The translations under genes were made by a program, and so were the position numbers. The notes beneath the pieces are model-generated. The model had not been told where the DNA came from and searched no databases. It saw only the letters and a list, made by a program, of their open reading frames with translations. Of a stretch of DNA of 64,000 bases, positions 25,837 to 34,562 are shown piece by piece (positions within the stretch are counted from its first letter, which is position 1; the number at the start of each line of letters is the position of its first letter). The stretch lies in NCBI GenBank assembly GCA_964605655.1, contig CAZSDK010000012.1:55925-119924 (forward strand), in the 5' to 3' direction. This stretch comes from JAKLIX01 sp964605655. Its GTDB lineage: Bacteria; Bacteroidota; Bacteroidia; Bacteroidales; CAIXZF01.

Positions 25837-28800
25837 TTAACGAACAACCAGTTTCTTAACCAATTGGCTCTTTCCGGTGCTTACCTGTAACAGGTAGATG
25901 CCCGAAGCAAGAGATCTGACATCAAGTTTGATGGTATGGGTGCCAGCCGGGAGGTTCTGGGAAGGAATGACCAGTCTGCTGACTTGTCCCAAGGGGTTAA
26001 GTAGTTTCACTTCCACTTTCTCATTACCTGCCAAGGTAAGATTCAACTGACATTCCGACTGGGTCGGATTGGGATAGACACTCAGCTGCATTTCGTCCTG
26101 GCCCGGTTCAAAGATAGAATTGATAATTCCATCGGTCGGGGGGAACGCTATGAAGTCGACCCAGGCACGATCGCTGCCGTTGGTCTGCGAATAATCCTTG
26201 GCATAGATCCATTTAAAAGTGTGAACCCCGGGAGAGACAAGATAAACGGCTCTCAGCCAGCCCTGTTCACCAGACCATTCTCCTTTTTTTACGGCATCGA
26301 CATAGAACTGCAGGAAATCATAATCTTGTTCGGAAGAGACTTTATAATAAAATGACAAAGAATCTTCATTGAGCACTGTACCGGTAATCAGGAGGTCAGA
26401 ATGTTGCTGGTTCCCGATAGCACCGGATTTCAGGCAATAGGCTCCTTCATAGGGATTTTCAGTTGTGATCGCCCAGGGAGCTGATCCGTTGGTCACCCAG
26501 TAAAACTGGCTGGTGGTGCCTGATTCCCAATCTTCCAGTATCAATCCGACTGCCGGGTTAAAATTCTTAGCGGCATTATAAGCCCCTGAAGCGACCTGGT
26601 AACTGAGCGGGATGTAATCACCGACCGTTGCTGAGCTACCTATCACCGCGTTGAAGGTGGCGATGGCAGGACTACCGGGATTCACCGTATTCATGGGGTT
26701 GGTTGTGTTGTTCAGAGTGACCAGCGGGGAAGAGGAACTGATACTACCCAGGGTGGACGGGGCAGCAGAATGCCCATCGTTGATTGTAGTAATGAGAAGG
26801 TTGACAGTCTCACCCGGGTCGAGACGACCATTGCCGTTACCTCCTGTGGCATCGTCAATGTTCAGGTTCGTGACCACAAAATGAGGGGCGTTAACCGTAA
26901 GCTTGAAATCACTGGTCCAGGAGCTACCGGAGTTATCATGCACTGTGATGGTAAACATAGGTTGATGCTGATCGGGAATATCATCGGCGACCTGGAAGGT
27001 GAAAGCATTGGTTTGAGTGGAGATAGCTCCGATGGAGATGTTTCCCCAGGTCTGGGAGTTATCGGTGATGGTGATATAAGCATCATTGGATGAAAGTGTG
27101 GCATTGACGTTGGTGGCAACAGCCTGTCCCCAATTTTTCAGCGTGACGTTCAAAGAAATAGTCTCGTTAAAATCAATCTGGTTGTTGTTGTTACCCACTA
27201 CTTCATTTGCCTGGTACTGTTCAAGTAATACATAGGGACCAGTGGGTGAGGCCACCATGACCGAACCAAAGTAGGGTTGCCAGTTTTGACCGGTAATGAC
27301 AATCTGAGCGTAACCCGGTGTTGTAATAGGATTAAGACTGACGACAGCGACACCTGATGCATCTGCCAGGGCTGCACCATACAAAATGTTGCCTTGTGAA
27401 ATGGCAACATAGGTATATGGTTCGGCATTGACAGTAAAAGAAGTGGCACCAAGTTGAATGAGCCCATTGAAACTCACAGTCATGGGCGGAGGAACAGATA
27501 AATACGGCATCAGTGAAGGATCACCCATCAGGTGATATACCTCCCAATAATAAGTGGTTGAGGAGGGTGTCCCCACTGTAACAGCCATGTTACCTGCATA
27601 ATTGATCTGTGCCTGAGTCATGTACCAGTCAGGGAAGGTAAGTCCGTTCTCATGGAAATTCAAGTCATAAGCTCCTGGTTGCGCATTGGCTGTCCATACC
27701 GGGTTGGCAGAAATATTTCTAACACCCACTCCATAGTAAAAGTCCTCATCCCAGTATGTTACGTTGGACCCGCCGATGTAACCAAGGGCTCCTTTGTTGT
27801 TTGCCCTCAAAAGTGCTTCTCCAAAACAAACGGGATCGTCGAATTTATTGGTGAGACAGCAGTTTCCAATCATCAGGGGGTATTTGTGGGTGTTTTGCAG
27901 GCCGTCAACATCGGATACGGAAAAGGATGGATCTGCCCAACCACTGGAGCTACCGTGTGCGGTATAGTTGGCAAAGCCGACGCCGTTGCTTACATCCTGG
28001 ATGATCTGACTGGCAGAAGATCCACTTTGAGGGTAGAGGTAGGTATGGGAAGTAATTCCATGAGCAGCATTAAAATAGTAGGTTGTTCCGTAATTGATTT
28101 GTCCATTGGCATGAGTGGGACCGAAGGTACCATCGACACCTGCAATCATCACCACCTGGTCGAGAAAAGAAGGATCAGGCATCAGGTATTTCTCGTACTC
28201 AATCGTCTTGTTGATCTGTGGGGCCAGCTGGGCTTCATTCTCTGCTGAGAATCTCCCGATATAGACCTCAGGGAAATCGTCGTTGGTATATTCAGCAAAG
28301 TACATATCGGATTTATGTCCTCCGGAAGTACCTGTAAATGAGGGTATTTGTGCGTTGTCACCTACGAGAAGAATAAAACTAGGAGCAGGATCCTCGGCGG
28401 TTGCCGACAGGTAAAGACCCTCCAGGTAATTCTTGATGGAATTGGCAGTGGTTCCAACGTTAGGGTCGTTGGTATAAGCCTGGACGACAGTGAATCCTTT
28501 TTGCTGCTTCCATTCAACAAAGGGTTGCAAGCTTGTCTGGAAGAGGGGAGAGGATACGATCACATATTTCACGGGATATTTGGTGATGGTATCCTTTGCC
28601 TGCTGAGGTAGGGGCTTGTAATTCAGAATCATGTTATTAATCCCTGAGAAATAAGGATTCTCATTCATCTTCTTCATCTGCAGGGTCTTGTTCACATCGG
28701 GGTGCTGGAATACGATCCTGACATCGATATCATCGTAAATGCGGACCTTCTTGGTAACAGGATTGTACTGGATCGGAAAGACGTTGAGCCTGGCCAGAGA

Positions 28801-29301
28801 AATTCCCCTGAAAGTACCGAGTTGATCAACCGTAACGAGATCATTGGGAGAAAAACTATTGTTGGCGTAAGCTTTTTTATTGAATTCAAATGGAGGAAGC
28901 TTGGAATCATTCTTTGGTACAGGCTGTTGTAAAGGTAAAATGGAATGTTCCATTCCCAGTTCTGCGAGGGTGTACTCAGTGTAAGTAGTCACTTCCAGGA
29001 CTATTTTAATTTCGGCACCTTGTGGCACCTCGATCAGCTTGCGATTGACCGGCAGTTTTGGAGAACCAATTCCGGTGGTAAAACTATAACCATCCACACG
29101 GAGTTCATTAAACAGGCCCATCTCTGTCTTCACAACGAACTGCTGGAGTTGACCCAGCTTTTCTCTCACCCTCAGACTCTGGTACGTGTTTTCTTTTACA
29201 CTGCAGATGTTCTTTGACTGGCTTTTCAACTGAATTTCTTCGGCTGAAGCGCTAAAACAAAAGAAATATCCTAACAGGAATAGTAATCCGGTTTTCTTCA
29301 T
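25837..29301 (-). CDS. Secreted C25 (gingipain-type) cysteine peptidase with T9SS sorting domain, copy 2
   Basis: A 1154-residue paralogue of the downstream gene with the same module order: signal peptide, prodomain, C25 domain, CARDB-like modules ('GNNNNQIDFNE', 'GGNGNGRLDPGE'), adhesin-like module ('EDWESGTTSQFYW'..'WVDFIAFPP') and T9SS type A tail ('VYPNPTQSECQLNLTL'..'ASGIYLLQVS'..'KKLVVR'). The catalytic His is H449 in 'NYTAHGSSSGW', and C482 in 'GNCCLTNKF' aligns with the active Cys. The active-site surroundings differ from copy 1 (GNCCLT versus SVACVNG), so substrate preference may differ. It is the first gene of a two-gene transcript. Confidence 0.92.
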   Translation of the reverse strand: MKKTGLLFLLGYFFCFSASAEEIQLKSQSKNICSVKENTYQSLRVREKLGQLQQFVVKTEMGLFNELRVDGYSFTTGIGSPKLPVNRKLIEVPQGAEIKIVLEVTTYTEYTLAELGMEHSILPLQQPVPKNDSKLPPFEFNKKAYANNSFSPNDLVTVDQLGTFRGISLARLNVFPIQYNPVTKKVRIYDDIDVRIVFQHPDVNKTLQMKKMNENPYFSGINNMILNYKPLPQQAKDTITKYPVKYVIVSSPLFQTSLQPFVEWKQQKGFTVVQAYTNDPNVGTTANSIKNYLEGLYLSATAEDPAPSFILLVGDNAQIPSFTGTSGGHKSDMYFAEYTNDDFPEVYIGRFSAENEAQLAPQINKTIEYEKYLMPDPSFLDQVVMIAGVDGTFGPTHANGQINYGTTYYFNAAHGITSHTYLYPQSGSSASQIIQDVSNGVGFANYTAHGSSSGWADPSFSVSDVDGLQNTHKYPLMIGNCCLTNKFDDPVCFGEALLRANNKGALGYIGGSNVTYWDEDFYYGVGVRNISANPVWTANAQPGAYDLNFHENGLTFPDWYMTQAQINYAGNMAVTVGTPSSTTYYWEVYHLMGDPSLMPYLSVPPPMTVSFNGLIQLGATSFTVNAEPYTYVAISQGNILYGAALADASGVAVVSLNPITTPGYAQIVITGQNWQPYFGSVMVASPTGPYVLLEQYQANEVVGNNNNQIDFNETISLNVTLKNWGQAVATNVNATLSSNDAYITITDNSQTWGNISIGAISTQTNAFTFQVADDIPDQHQPMFTITVHDNSGSSWTSDFKLTVNAPHFVVTNLNIDDATGGNGNGRLDPGETVNLLITTINDGHSAAPSTLGSISSSSPLVTLNNTTNPMNTVNPGSPAIATFNAVIGSSATVGDYIPLSYQVASGAYNAAKNFNPAVGLILEDWESGTTSQFYWVTNGSAPWAITTENPYEGAYCLKSGAIGNQQHSDLLITGTVLNEDSLSFYYKVSSEQDYDFLQFYVDAVKKGEWSGEQGWLRAVYLVSPGVHTFKWIYAKDYSQTNGSDRAWVDFIAFPPTDGIINSIFEPGQDEMQLSVYPNPTQSECQLNLTLAGNEKVEVKLLNPLGQVSRLVIPSQNLPAGTHTIKLDVRSLASGIYLLQVSTGKSQLVKKLVVR

Positions 29302-29341
29302 GATTGGGAATATTGGGTTAAAACAACTTCAAAAGAATTTA

Positions 29342-29372
29342 CAAAAGTAGGCCAATTCTTACATACGTGTAA
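29342..29372 (-). promoter_or_regulatory. Promoter of the C25 peptidase pair
   Basis: TACTTTTG (29349-29342, minus) matches TAnnTTTG, with TTA at 20 bases upstream in place of TTG. It predicts a leader of about 37 bases before ATG 29301. Confidence 0.45.
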
Positions 29373-29455
29373 ATGATCCAAAAAATTTATCAACCACGCA
29401 TGTCTGATAGGTTTGGCAGTAAGACAGAAAGCAGGTCAATACGTTGCCTGAAAGG

Positions 29456-30694
29456 TTAAGAAGATAAATAACGCTTTTCAAGAAATCTCTGGGTGATCCG
29501 GCTCACAGGAAACAGGGCGGCAACCAGGCCGATGATATTTACTGTAATAAAAACTGCAATGAAGTCGGTCCACTGGATATCGACAGGATAGGCCTGAACC
29601 AGGAAGGCGCCGGGGTCACCACCCAGTTTGATCAACCCAAATCGCTGCTGCAGGTAACACAAAAGCCATCCTAAGCAAAGACCGAATATCGCACCGAAAA
29701 AAGAGATGAGCCATCCTTCCAGCAAAAAGATCCGTCGTATGGTTTTTTCACTCGCACCAAGACTGAACAGGATGGAAATGTCCTTTCTTTTTTCGAGGAT
29801 CAGCATGGTGAGGGACCCTATAACATTAAAAGTGGCGATGATGAGAATAAAAGTGAGAATTAAAAAGATAGCCCATTTTTCGGACCGCATGATCTTATAT
29901 AGCAATTCTTCCTGCTGGTATTTATTTTTGACAAGAAAAGAGGGACCAACCGCTGAAGCGATCTTTCCCTGTATTTCAGAATGCCTGCTGCCAGGGTTCA
30001 TCCTGATCTCCAGCGAACTGATCTTTTTATCAGATTCCAGAAAATCCTGCATCAGGGTGATAGGGACAAAAACGTACTTCATATCGAATTCCTGTTGAAC
30101 GGAAAAAATCCCTGATGCTTCTGCTTGTCTCATTTGAAAAGCTTCTGCAGGGTTTGAAAAGTTCACCTTTCCTTTTTTAGGGAGATACAGCTCAACGGAA
30201 TTTTGAAAATCGTTGATCACCAGGTCTGTCTGGTAGGCGATGCCAAAACCACAAACCACCAGAGGCTTCCCGGATCCCCTCACCGCAAACTGCCCGGTAT
30301 ATAACATGGTATCCAGACCACTCACATTTCCATAATCGGGTCCGACTCCTTTCAGAGTAACAATGATCTGGCGGGAACGGTACTTGAACAGGGCTTTCTC
30401 CTCCAAAACGCCAGAAATACTTCTGACCCCTTCGATACTCCTGATCTTCTCCCAGTCAAGCGTAGTGGCATCAAAGGTCTTTCCGTATTTTGCGGTGATC
30501 TCTATATCCGGATTGAAGGCATTGAACAAGGAGGATACCAGGGATTCAAAACCGTTGAATACTGACAACACGGTGATCAATGCCATGGTCCCAACCGTGA
30601 TAGCCAATAAAGAAATGGCAGATATCAGGTTGATGATATTATGAGATTTCCTTGCTAAAAGATATCTCTTCGCAACCAGGAAAGAAAACCTCAT
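29456..30694 (-). CDS. Lipoprotein-releasing ABC transporter permease, LolC/LolE type
   Basis: A 412-residue FtsX-like permease with one N-terminal transmembrane helix, a large periplasmic domain (about residues 45-265) and three C-terminal helices. 'MRFSFLVAKRYLLARKSHNIINLISAISLLAI' and 'LEKRKDISILFSLGASEKTIRRIFLLEG' are the standard family landmarks. It would extract lipoproteins from the inner membrane for transfer to LolA. The partner ATPase LolD is not in the window. It is the last gene of the rbfA-methyltransferase operon, 8 bases after the methyltransferase, an arrangement in which rbfA and lolC/E often neighbour each other in Bacteroidota. Confidence 0.9.
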   Translation of the reverse strand: MRFSFLVAKRYLLARKSHNIINLISAISLLAITVGTMALITVLSVFNGFESLVSSLFNAFNPDIEITAKYGKTFDATTLDWEKIRSIEGVRSISGVLEEKALFKYRSRQIIVTLKGVGPDYGNVSGLDTMLYTGQFAVRGSGKPLVVCGFGIAYQTDLVINDFQNSVELYLPKKGKVNFSNPAEAFQMRQAEASGIFSVQQEFDMKYVFVPITLMQDFLESDKKISSLEIRMNPGSRHSEIQGKIASAVGPSFLVKNKYQQEELLYKIMRSEKWAIFLILTFILIIATFNVIGSLTMLILEKRKDISILFSLGASEKTIRRIFLLEGWLISFFGAIFGLCLGWLLCYLQQRFGLIKLGGDPGAFLVQAYPVDIQWTDFIAVFITVNIIGLVAALFPVSRITQRFLEKRYLSS

Positions 30695-30702
30695 GATCGT
30701 GT

Positions 30703-31512
30703 TTATTTGTATGCCTTGACGATAAGGCCTGTTCCGGTGCTGTTAGTTCTCCTCACATCCAGACAGTTCAGGATCAGGCAAAATGGAAATACAACCAGGT
30801 AATATAAGGGCAATATAATCAACATCCATTTTGAGATCTGTGTAAGGAGTATGGGATATTTCATCGAAAACCTCCAGGAGATCTTGCCGTATTTGCCATA
30901 AGAATAGTCTACCTCTGCCCGGCTAAAACCGGCTTCCTTCAACTTTGCTGTAATATCTTCTTTGTTATATCCATCCCTGACATGCTCTTCAATAAATGAG
31001 GATTCTCCATGTTCATGCACATCGCTCCCTCCCTGGTCGGAAGGAGTGGAAATCAAAACCATTCCATTCTTTTTCAGGCAGTTGCAAAAATTATGAAAGA
31101 CCTTGGTGTCTTCTTCAATATGTTCCATCACGTCGACACAAAGGACCAGGTCGTACGCTTCTTTTTCAGAAAAGGTGGTGAGATCTGCAGTAAAAAAGGA
31201 GGCATTCTTCCTGCCCAGTTTGCTGAAAAACTGGTTACAGTCTTCCACCTGTTCTTCCTTAAGATCGAGGCCGCGGAGCTGGATCTGGTGGTTTAAACCG
31301 GACAGGTAATAGGAGTACTGCCCGAATCCGAAACCCGCGTCCAGTACCTGGACCGGCGATTTAGGCCGTTCACGGTCCCATTTTCTCAGTTCTTTCCTGA
31401 TATGCCATGACCTGAGCAACAGCAGATCGAGTATCTTATAAAAGAGCAGCCTGAGCCACAAAGTTTGGTTGAACCATTTACCCAACCGACGTTTTACGGG
31501 ATCGTATTGCAT
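30703..31512 (-). CDS. Class I SAM-dependent methyltransferase
   Basis: A 269-residue protein. Motif I 'VQVLDAGFGFGQYSYYL' binds S-adenosylmethionine; 'DLVLCVDVMEHIEED' and 'LKKNGMVLISTP' are motifs of the Methyltransf_11 fold. Near the C-terminus a hydrophobic pair ('WMLIILPLYYLVVFPFCLIL') suggests membrane association. The substrate is unknown. It is tucked between rbfA and the LolC/E gene with 13- and 8-base gaps. Confidence 0.82.
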   Translation of the reverse strand: MQYDPVKRRLGKWFNQTLWLRLLFYKILDLLLLRSWHIRKELRKWDRERPKSPVQVLDAGFGFGQYSYYLSGLNHQIQLRGLDLKEEQVEDCNQFFSKLGRKNASFFTADLTTFSEKEAYDLVLCVDVMEHIEEDTKVFHNFCNCLKKNGMVLISTPSDQGGSDVHEHGESSFIEEHVRDGYNKEDITAKLKEAGFSRAEVDYSYGKYGKISWRFSMKYPILLTQISKWMLIILPLYYLVVFPFCLILNCLDVRRTNSTGTGLIVKAYK

Positions 31513-31525
31513 AATTAGCTGAAGG

Positions 31526-31861
31526 TTATTGCTTTAAGAGCCGGTCAATGTTCTCTATATAATCAAGAGAATCATCAATATGGAACTCCAGGTTCGGAAT
31601 GACCCTGAGCTGGGATTTTACATGATGGGCTAATTCGGACCTGATATCTTTGGTATGTGAACGGATAAGCTTAATAAGCGCATCATGATCCTGTACGCCA
31701 AAGAGACTCAGGTAGATGCGCGCAAGGGAAAGGTCCTTGGTCACATGAGCCTTGGTAACAGTGATCATTGCTCCGCCATATTTCCTTGATTCCCGCTGAA
31801 AGTAACCTGCCAGTTCCTTCTGGACCAGTCGGGCAATTTTTTGCTGCCGGGTTGTTTCCAT
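31526..31861 (-). CDS. rbfA: Ribosome-binding factor A
   Basis: RbfA helps mature the 16S rRNA 5' end and the 30S subunit. The 111-residue protein begins 'METTRQQKIARLVQKELAGYFQ', the expected N-terminus, followed by a KH-like fold ('MITVTKAHVTKDLSLARIYLS', 'LRVIPNLEFHIDDSLDYIENIDRLL'). ATG 31861 was chosen over a start 15 codons upstream since the longer version would include the promoter element. The -7 box ends only six bases before the ATG, so the mRNA may be almost leaderless. Confidence 0.92.
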   Translation of the reverse strand: METTRQQKIARLVQKELAGYFQRESRKYGGAMITVTKAHVTKDLSLARIYLSLFGVQDHDALIKLIRSHTKDIRSELAHHVKSQLRVIPNLEFHIDDSLDYIENIDRLLKQ

Positions 31862-31867
31862 AATCGG

Positions 31868-31875
31868 CAAAGATA
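31868..31875 (-). promoter_or_regulatory. Promoter -7 element of the rbfA operon
   Basis: TATCTTTG on the minus strand, with TTC 19 bases upstream. It abuts the rbfA start codon. Confidence 0.5.
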
Positions 31876-31922
31876 AGGCTTTTTTGATCGCGGGGAATGA
31901 TGTCACAACCCGCTGGAATTTC

Positions 31923-31930
31923 TACTTTTG
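31923..31930 (+). promoter_or_regulatory. Promoter -7 element of the ABC exporter gene
   Basis: TACTTTTG matches TAnnTTTG and ends four bases before ATG 31935. The -33 region is weak. It is back-to-back with the rbfA promoter. Confidence 0.45.
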
Positions 31931-31934
31931 CAGG

Positions 31935-33749
31935 ATGAAGAGGTACAGGCAGCTGTTATATTTTGTCGGACCATACTGGTTCCTGGCCGTGGTCAATATT
32001 GTACTGAATATGATAGCCGTTTTGTTGAGCCTGGTCTCCCTCACCTTGCTGATCCCTTTTCTTCAATTGCTCTTCGATCAGGTTACCCTCGTAAATAACC
32101 TGCTGCCATGGTCCTTTTCCCTGAATGCAGTGCAGAACAACTTTTCTTATTACCTGAGCCAGATGATCGTGGAGCAGGGCAAGTTCCAGGCACTTTTATT
32201 CATCGCGGTCCTGGTGGTCATCCTGTTTTTTCTCCGGAACCTGTCCAGGTATCTGGCCATGTACCTCATCGCACCTCTCAGGGCCGGTGTTATCAATGAT
32301 ATCAGGAATCAGATGTACGACCATATCCTGATCCTTCCTCTTGCCTATTTCTCGGAACAGAGAAAAGGGGATATCCTCTCACGAATTTCCAACGATGTGA
32401 CAGAGCTTGAATGGTCGGTCATGAACTCCTTGATGATGCTGTTCAGAGATCCTTTCTCCATTCTTATCTTCCTCACGGCCCTGTTTTTTATCAGCCCTTT
32501 GCTCACCGTCATCACCCTGCTGCTCTTACCTGTTTCTGGCTTGCTGATCAGTTACATCGGCAAGGTCCTTAACAGGTATTCCCTGAAGGGACAGCAGAAG
32601 CTGGGCATCCTGGTCTCTGCCATCGAAGAGTCGATTCACGGGATCAAGATCATCAAAGCCTTCAATGCCTTTGGAAAGATGAAGCAGGCGTTTCATGAGG
32701 TGAACCAGGCATATACTCACTTGATGAACAAGGTTTACCGAAGAAGAGAGCTGGCCAACCCACTCACGGAATTCCTTGCCATCATGGTGTTAGTGGCGGT
32801 CATCTGGTTCGGGGGCAGAATGGTCCTACTGCAGGCCGGTGGGATGAGCTCCGACGTGTTTCTTTTTTACCTGGCGGTGTTCTCCCAGATCATCCCACCC
32901 GGAAAAAACCTGATCACCGCCTATTATTATATTGAGAAAGGTATGGCCTCCCTACACAGGATTCAGGAAGTTCTTGATGCTGAGGAGGTTATTGTTGAGT
33001 CCCCGGTGGCCAGGCCTGTCAAGTGCCTCCAAAAGGAGATAGAGTACCGGGGTGTCAGTTTCTCATACCAGGAGGAACCGGTCCTGAAGGGAATTAACCT
33101 GCATATTCCCAAAGGCAAGCGACTAGCCGTGGTAGGTCCCTCAGGATCAGGCAAATCGACACTGGTTGACCTGTTGCCAAGGTTCTACGATGTCACCTTC
33201 GGAGAGATCCTTTTGGACGGGGTCAATATTAAGGACATAAAAATCGAGGATCTCAGAAGTGTTTTCGGAATGGTGACCCAGGATACCATTCTTTTTAATG
33301 ACACCGTTCATAATAACATTGCTTTCGGACTCGACAACGTCTCGGAAGAGGCCGTTGAACAGGCTGCCCGCCTGGCCAATGCCCATCATTTTATTCAAAA
33401 TATGGAACAGGGCTATCAAACCAATATCGGCGATAGGGGAGTTAAACTCTCAGGAGGGGAGAGGCAGAGGTTAAGTCTGGCCAGGGCTATCTTGCGAAAT
33501 CCCGATGTTCTGATTCTCGATGAAGCGACTTCTTCTCTCGACCCTGAATCGGAAATGCTGATTCAGGAAGCATTGGATCAGCTTCTCAAAGAAAAAACTG
33601 CCATTATAGTATCCCATCGTTTGTCCTCTCTCAAAATCGCCGACGAGATTATCGTAATTAAGCAAGGAGAGATCGTTGAAAGAGGTACATATCAGGAATT
33701 AAAGCAGTTAGGCCAGGAATTTGCCCGTATTTCTGCATTGGGGTCGTGA
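31935..33749 (+). CDS. ABC transporter, fused permease/ATPase (MsbA-like exporter)
   Basis: A 604-residue half-transporter: six transmembrane helices (about residues 1-320) and an ATPase domain with Walker A 'GPSGSGKST', Q-loop 'MVTQDTILFNDT', signature 'LSGGERQRLSLARA', Walker B 'VLILDEATSSLD' and the H-loop 'IIVSHRLSS'. It works as a homodimer. Similarity to MsbA suggests flipping of lipid A-core or other lipids, but drug or peptide export cannot be excluded. ATG 31935 was chosen over one 17 codons upstream, which would lie before the promoter. It is divergent from rbfA. Confidence 0.9.
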   Translation: MKRYRQLLYFVGPYWFLAVVNIVLNMIAVLLSLVSLTLLIPFLQLLFDQVTLVNNLLPWSFSLNAVQNNFSYYLSQMIVEQGKFQALLFIAVLVVILFFLRNLSRYLAMYLIAPLRAGVINDIRNQMYDHILILPLAYFSEQRKGDILSRISNDVTELEWSVMNSLMMLFRDPFSILIFLTALFFISPLLTVITLLLLPVSGLLISYIGKVLNRYSLKGQQKLGILVSAIEESIHGIKIIKAFNAFGKMKQAFHEVNQAYTHLMNKVYRRRELANPLTEFLAIMVLVAVIWFGGRMVLLQAGGMSSDVFLFYLAVFSQIIPPGKNLITAYYYIEKGMASLHRIQEVLDAEEVIVESPVARPVKCLQKEIEYRGVSFSYQEEPVLKGINLHIPKGKRLAVVGPSGSGKSTLVDLLPRFYDVTFGEILLDGVNIKDIKIEDLRSVFGMVTQDTILFNDTVHNNIAFGLDNVSEEAVEQAARLANAHHFIQNMEQGYQTNIGDRGVKLSGGERQRLSLARAILRNPDVLILDEATSSLDPESEMLIQEALDQLLKEKTAIIVSHRLSSLKIADEIIVIKQGEIVERGTYQELKQLGQEFARISALGS

Positions 33750-33787
33750 TCCTTCCAAATTTGCATTGATTTTATTTACATCTTTTG

Positions 33788-33801
33788 TTGATTTATATCA
33801 A
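33788..33801 (+). promoter_or_regulatory. FNR/CRP-type operator upstream of the FNR gene
   Basis: TTGATTTATATCAA is an exact match to the E. coli FNR consensus TTGATnnnnATCAA. Its centre lies 32 bases upstream of the -7 box centre-right edge, overlapping where the -33 element should be, a class II activator or repressor position. It implies autoregulation or regulation by a paralogue. Confidence 0.65.
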
Positions 33802-33819
33802 TGAATGTACAAATTGATG

Positions 33820-33827
33820 TATCTTTG
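33820..33827 (+). promoter_or_regulatory. Promoter -7 element of the FNR-type regulator
   Basis: TATCTTTG, with no TTG at the -33 distance, where the FNR box lies instead. Transcription would start near 33831, upstream of ATG 33853. Confidence 0.55.
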
Positions 33828-33852
33828 TACCACAATAATAAGTGCCTGGAAA

Positions 33853-34551
33853 ATGGTAATGCAAAGAACCCGTGAGTGCAAGAGATGCGAAGATTGTGAG
33901 ATCAGGTCAACACTTTTTAATCAGCTGGGACATGAGGATATGACCATCATGAACCAGAGCCGGTTTGTGGTGAAATATCAGCCAGGAGAACTTCTGTTTA
34001 AGCAAGGTTCGTCCTTCACCCATGTAATAATGGTGATAAAAGGCCTGGTGAAGACCTATTTTGAGGGACCGAGCAAAGATCTCATCATCGGGATCAGCAA
34101 GCCAGTGGAGCCCCTGATTGCCGCCGGCTTGTTTTCCGATGACCGGCATCACTTCTCATCGAGAGCATTGGTGGAGGTAGAAGCCTGTTATATCCCTTAT
34201 GATCATTTCAGGGAGGTTTTTCTTCGCAATGGGCATTTTGCCGAGGATGTGCTGAAAGAGACAGGGAACAGGAGCCTTTTCATCTATCAGCGGATGACTA
34301 GTTTAACACGAAAGCAGGTACCTGGTCGGGTGGCTGAGGCTATTTTGTATCTTAGCCACCAGGTTTATCATCGTCATGATTTTGATTTGAACCTTTCAAG
34401 ACAGGAGCTTGCTGATTTCTGCGGGGCCACCAAGGAAAGCACCATCAGGGTCTTAAGAGATTTCAAAGATGAAAATCTGATCAGGGTTGACGGAAACCAT
34501 TTCGAAATTCTGGATGTGGCGATGTTGCAAAAAATTTCTGAATTAGGCTAA
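33853..34551 (+). CDS. Crp/Fnr family regulator, likely oxygen-sensing FNR type
   Basis: A 232-residue regulator: N-terminal Cys cluster C9-x2-C12-x2-C15 ('ECKRCEDCEI'), cyclic-nucleotide-binding-like barrel, dimer helix, and C-terminal winged helix 'LSRQELADFCGATKESTIRVLRDF'. C12 and C15 align with E. coli FNR C20 and C23, and C112 in 'ACYIPYDHF' aligns with FNR C122 ('VCEIPFETL'), so four ligands for a [4Fe-4S] cluster are available though their spacing differs. The recognition helix keeps the Glu and Arg used to read TTGAT. An ATG at 33805 lies upstream of the predicted transcription start and was rejected; ATG 33859 is a second option. Confidence 0.88.
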   Translation: MVMQRTRECKRCEDCEIRSTLFNQLGHEDMTIMNQSRFVVKYQPGELLFKQGSSFTHVIMVIKGLVKTYFEGPSKDLIIGISKPVEPLIAAGLFSDDRHHFSSRALVEVEACYIPYDHFREVFLRNGHFAEDVLKETGNRSLFIYQRMTSLTRKQVPGRVAEAILYLSHQVYHRHDFDLNLSRQELADFCGATKESTIRVLRDFKDENLIRVDGNHFEILDVAMLQKISELG

Positions 34552-34562
34552 TAATAAATACC

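Noticed and set aside
33805..33852. The longer FNR-type reading frame starting at ATG 33805
   Set aside because: That ATG lies upstream of the -7 box and the predicted transcription start; the extra residues have no counterpart in FNR proteins.
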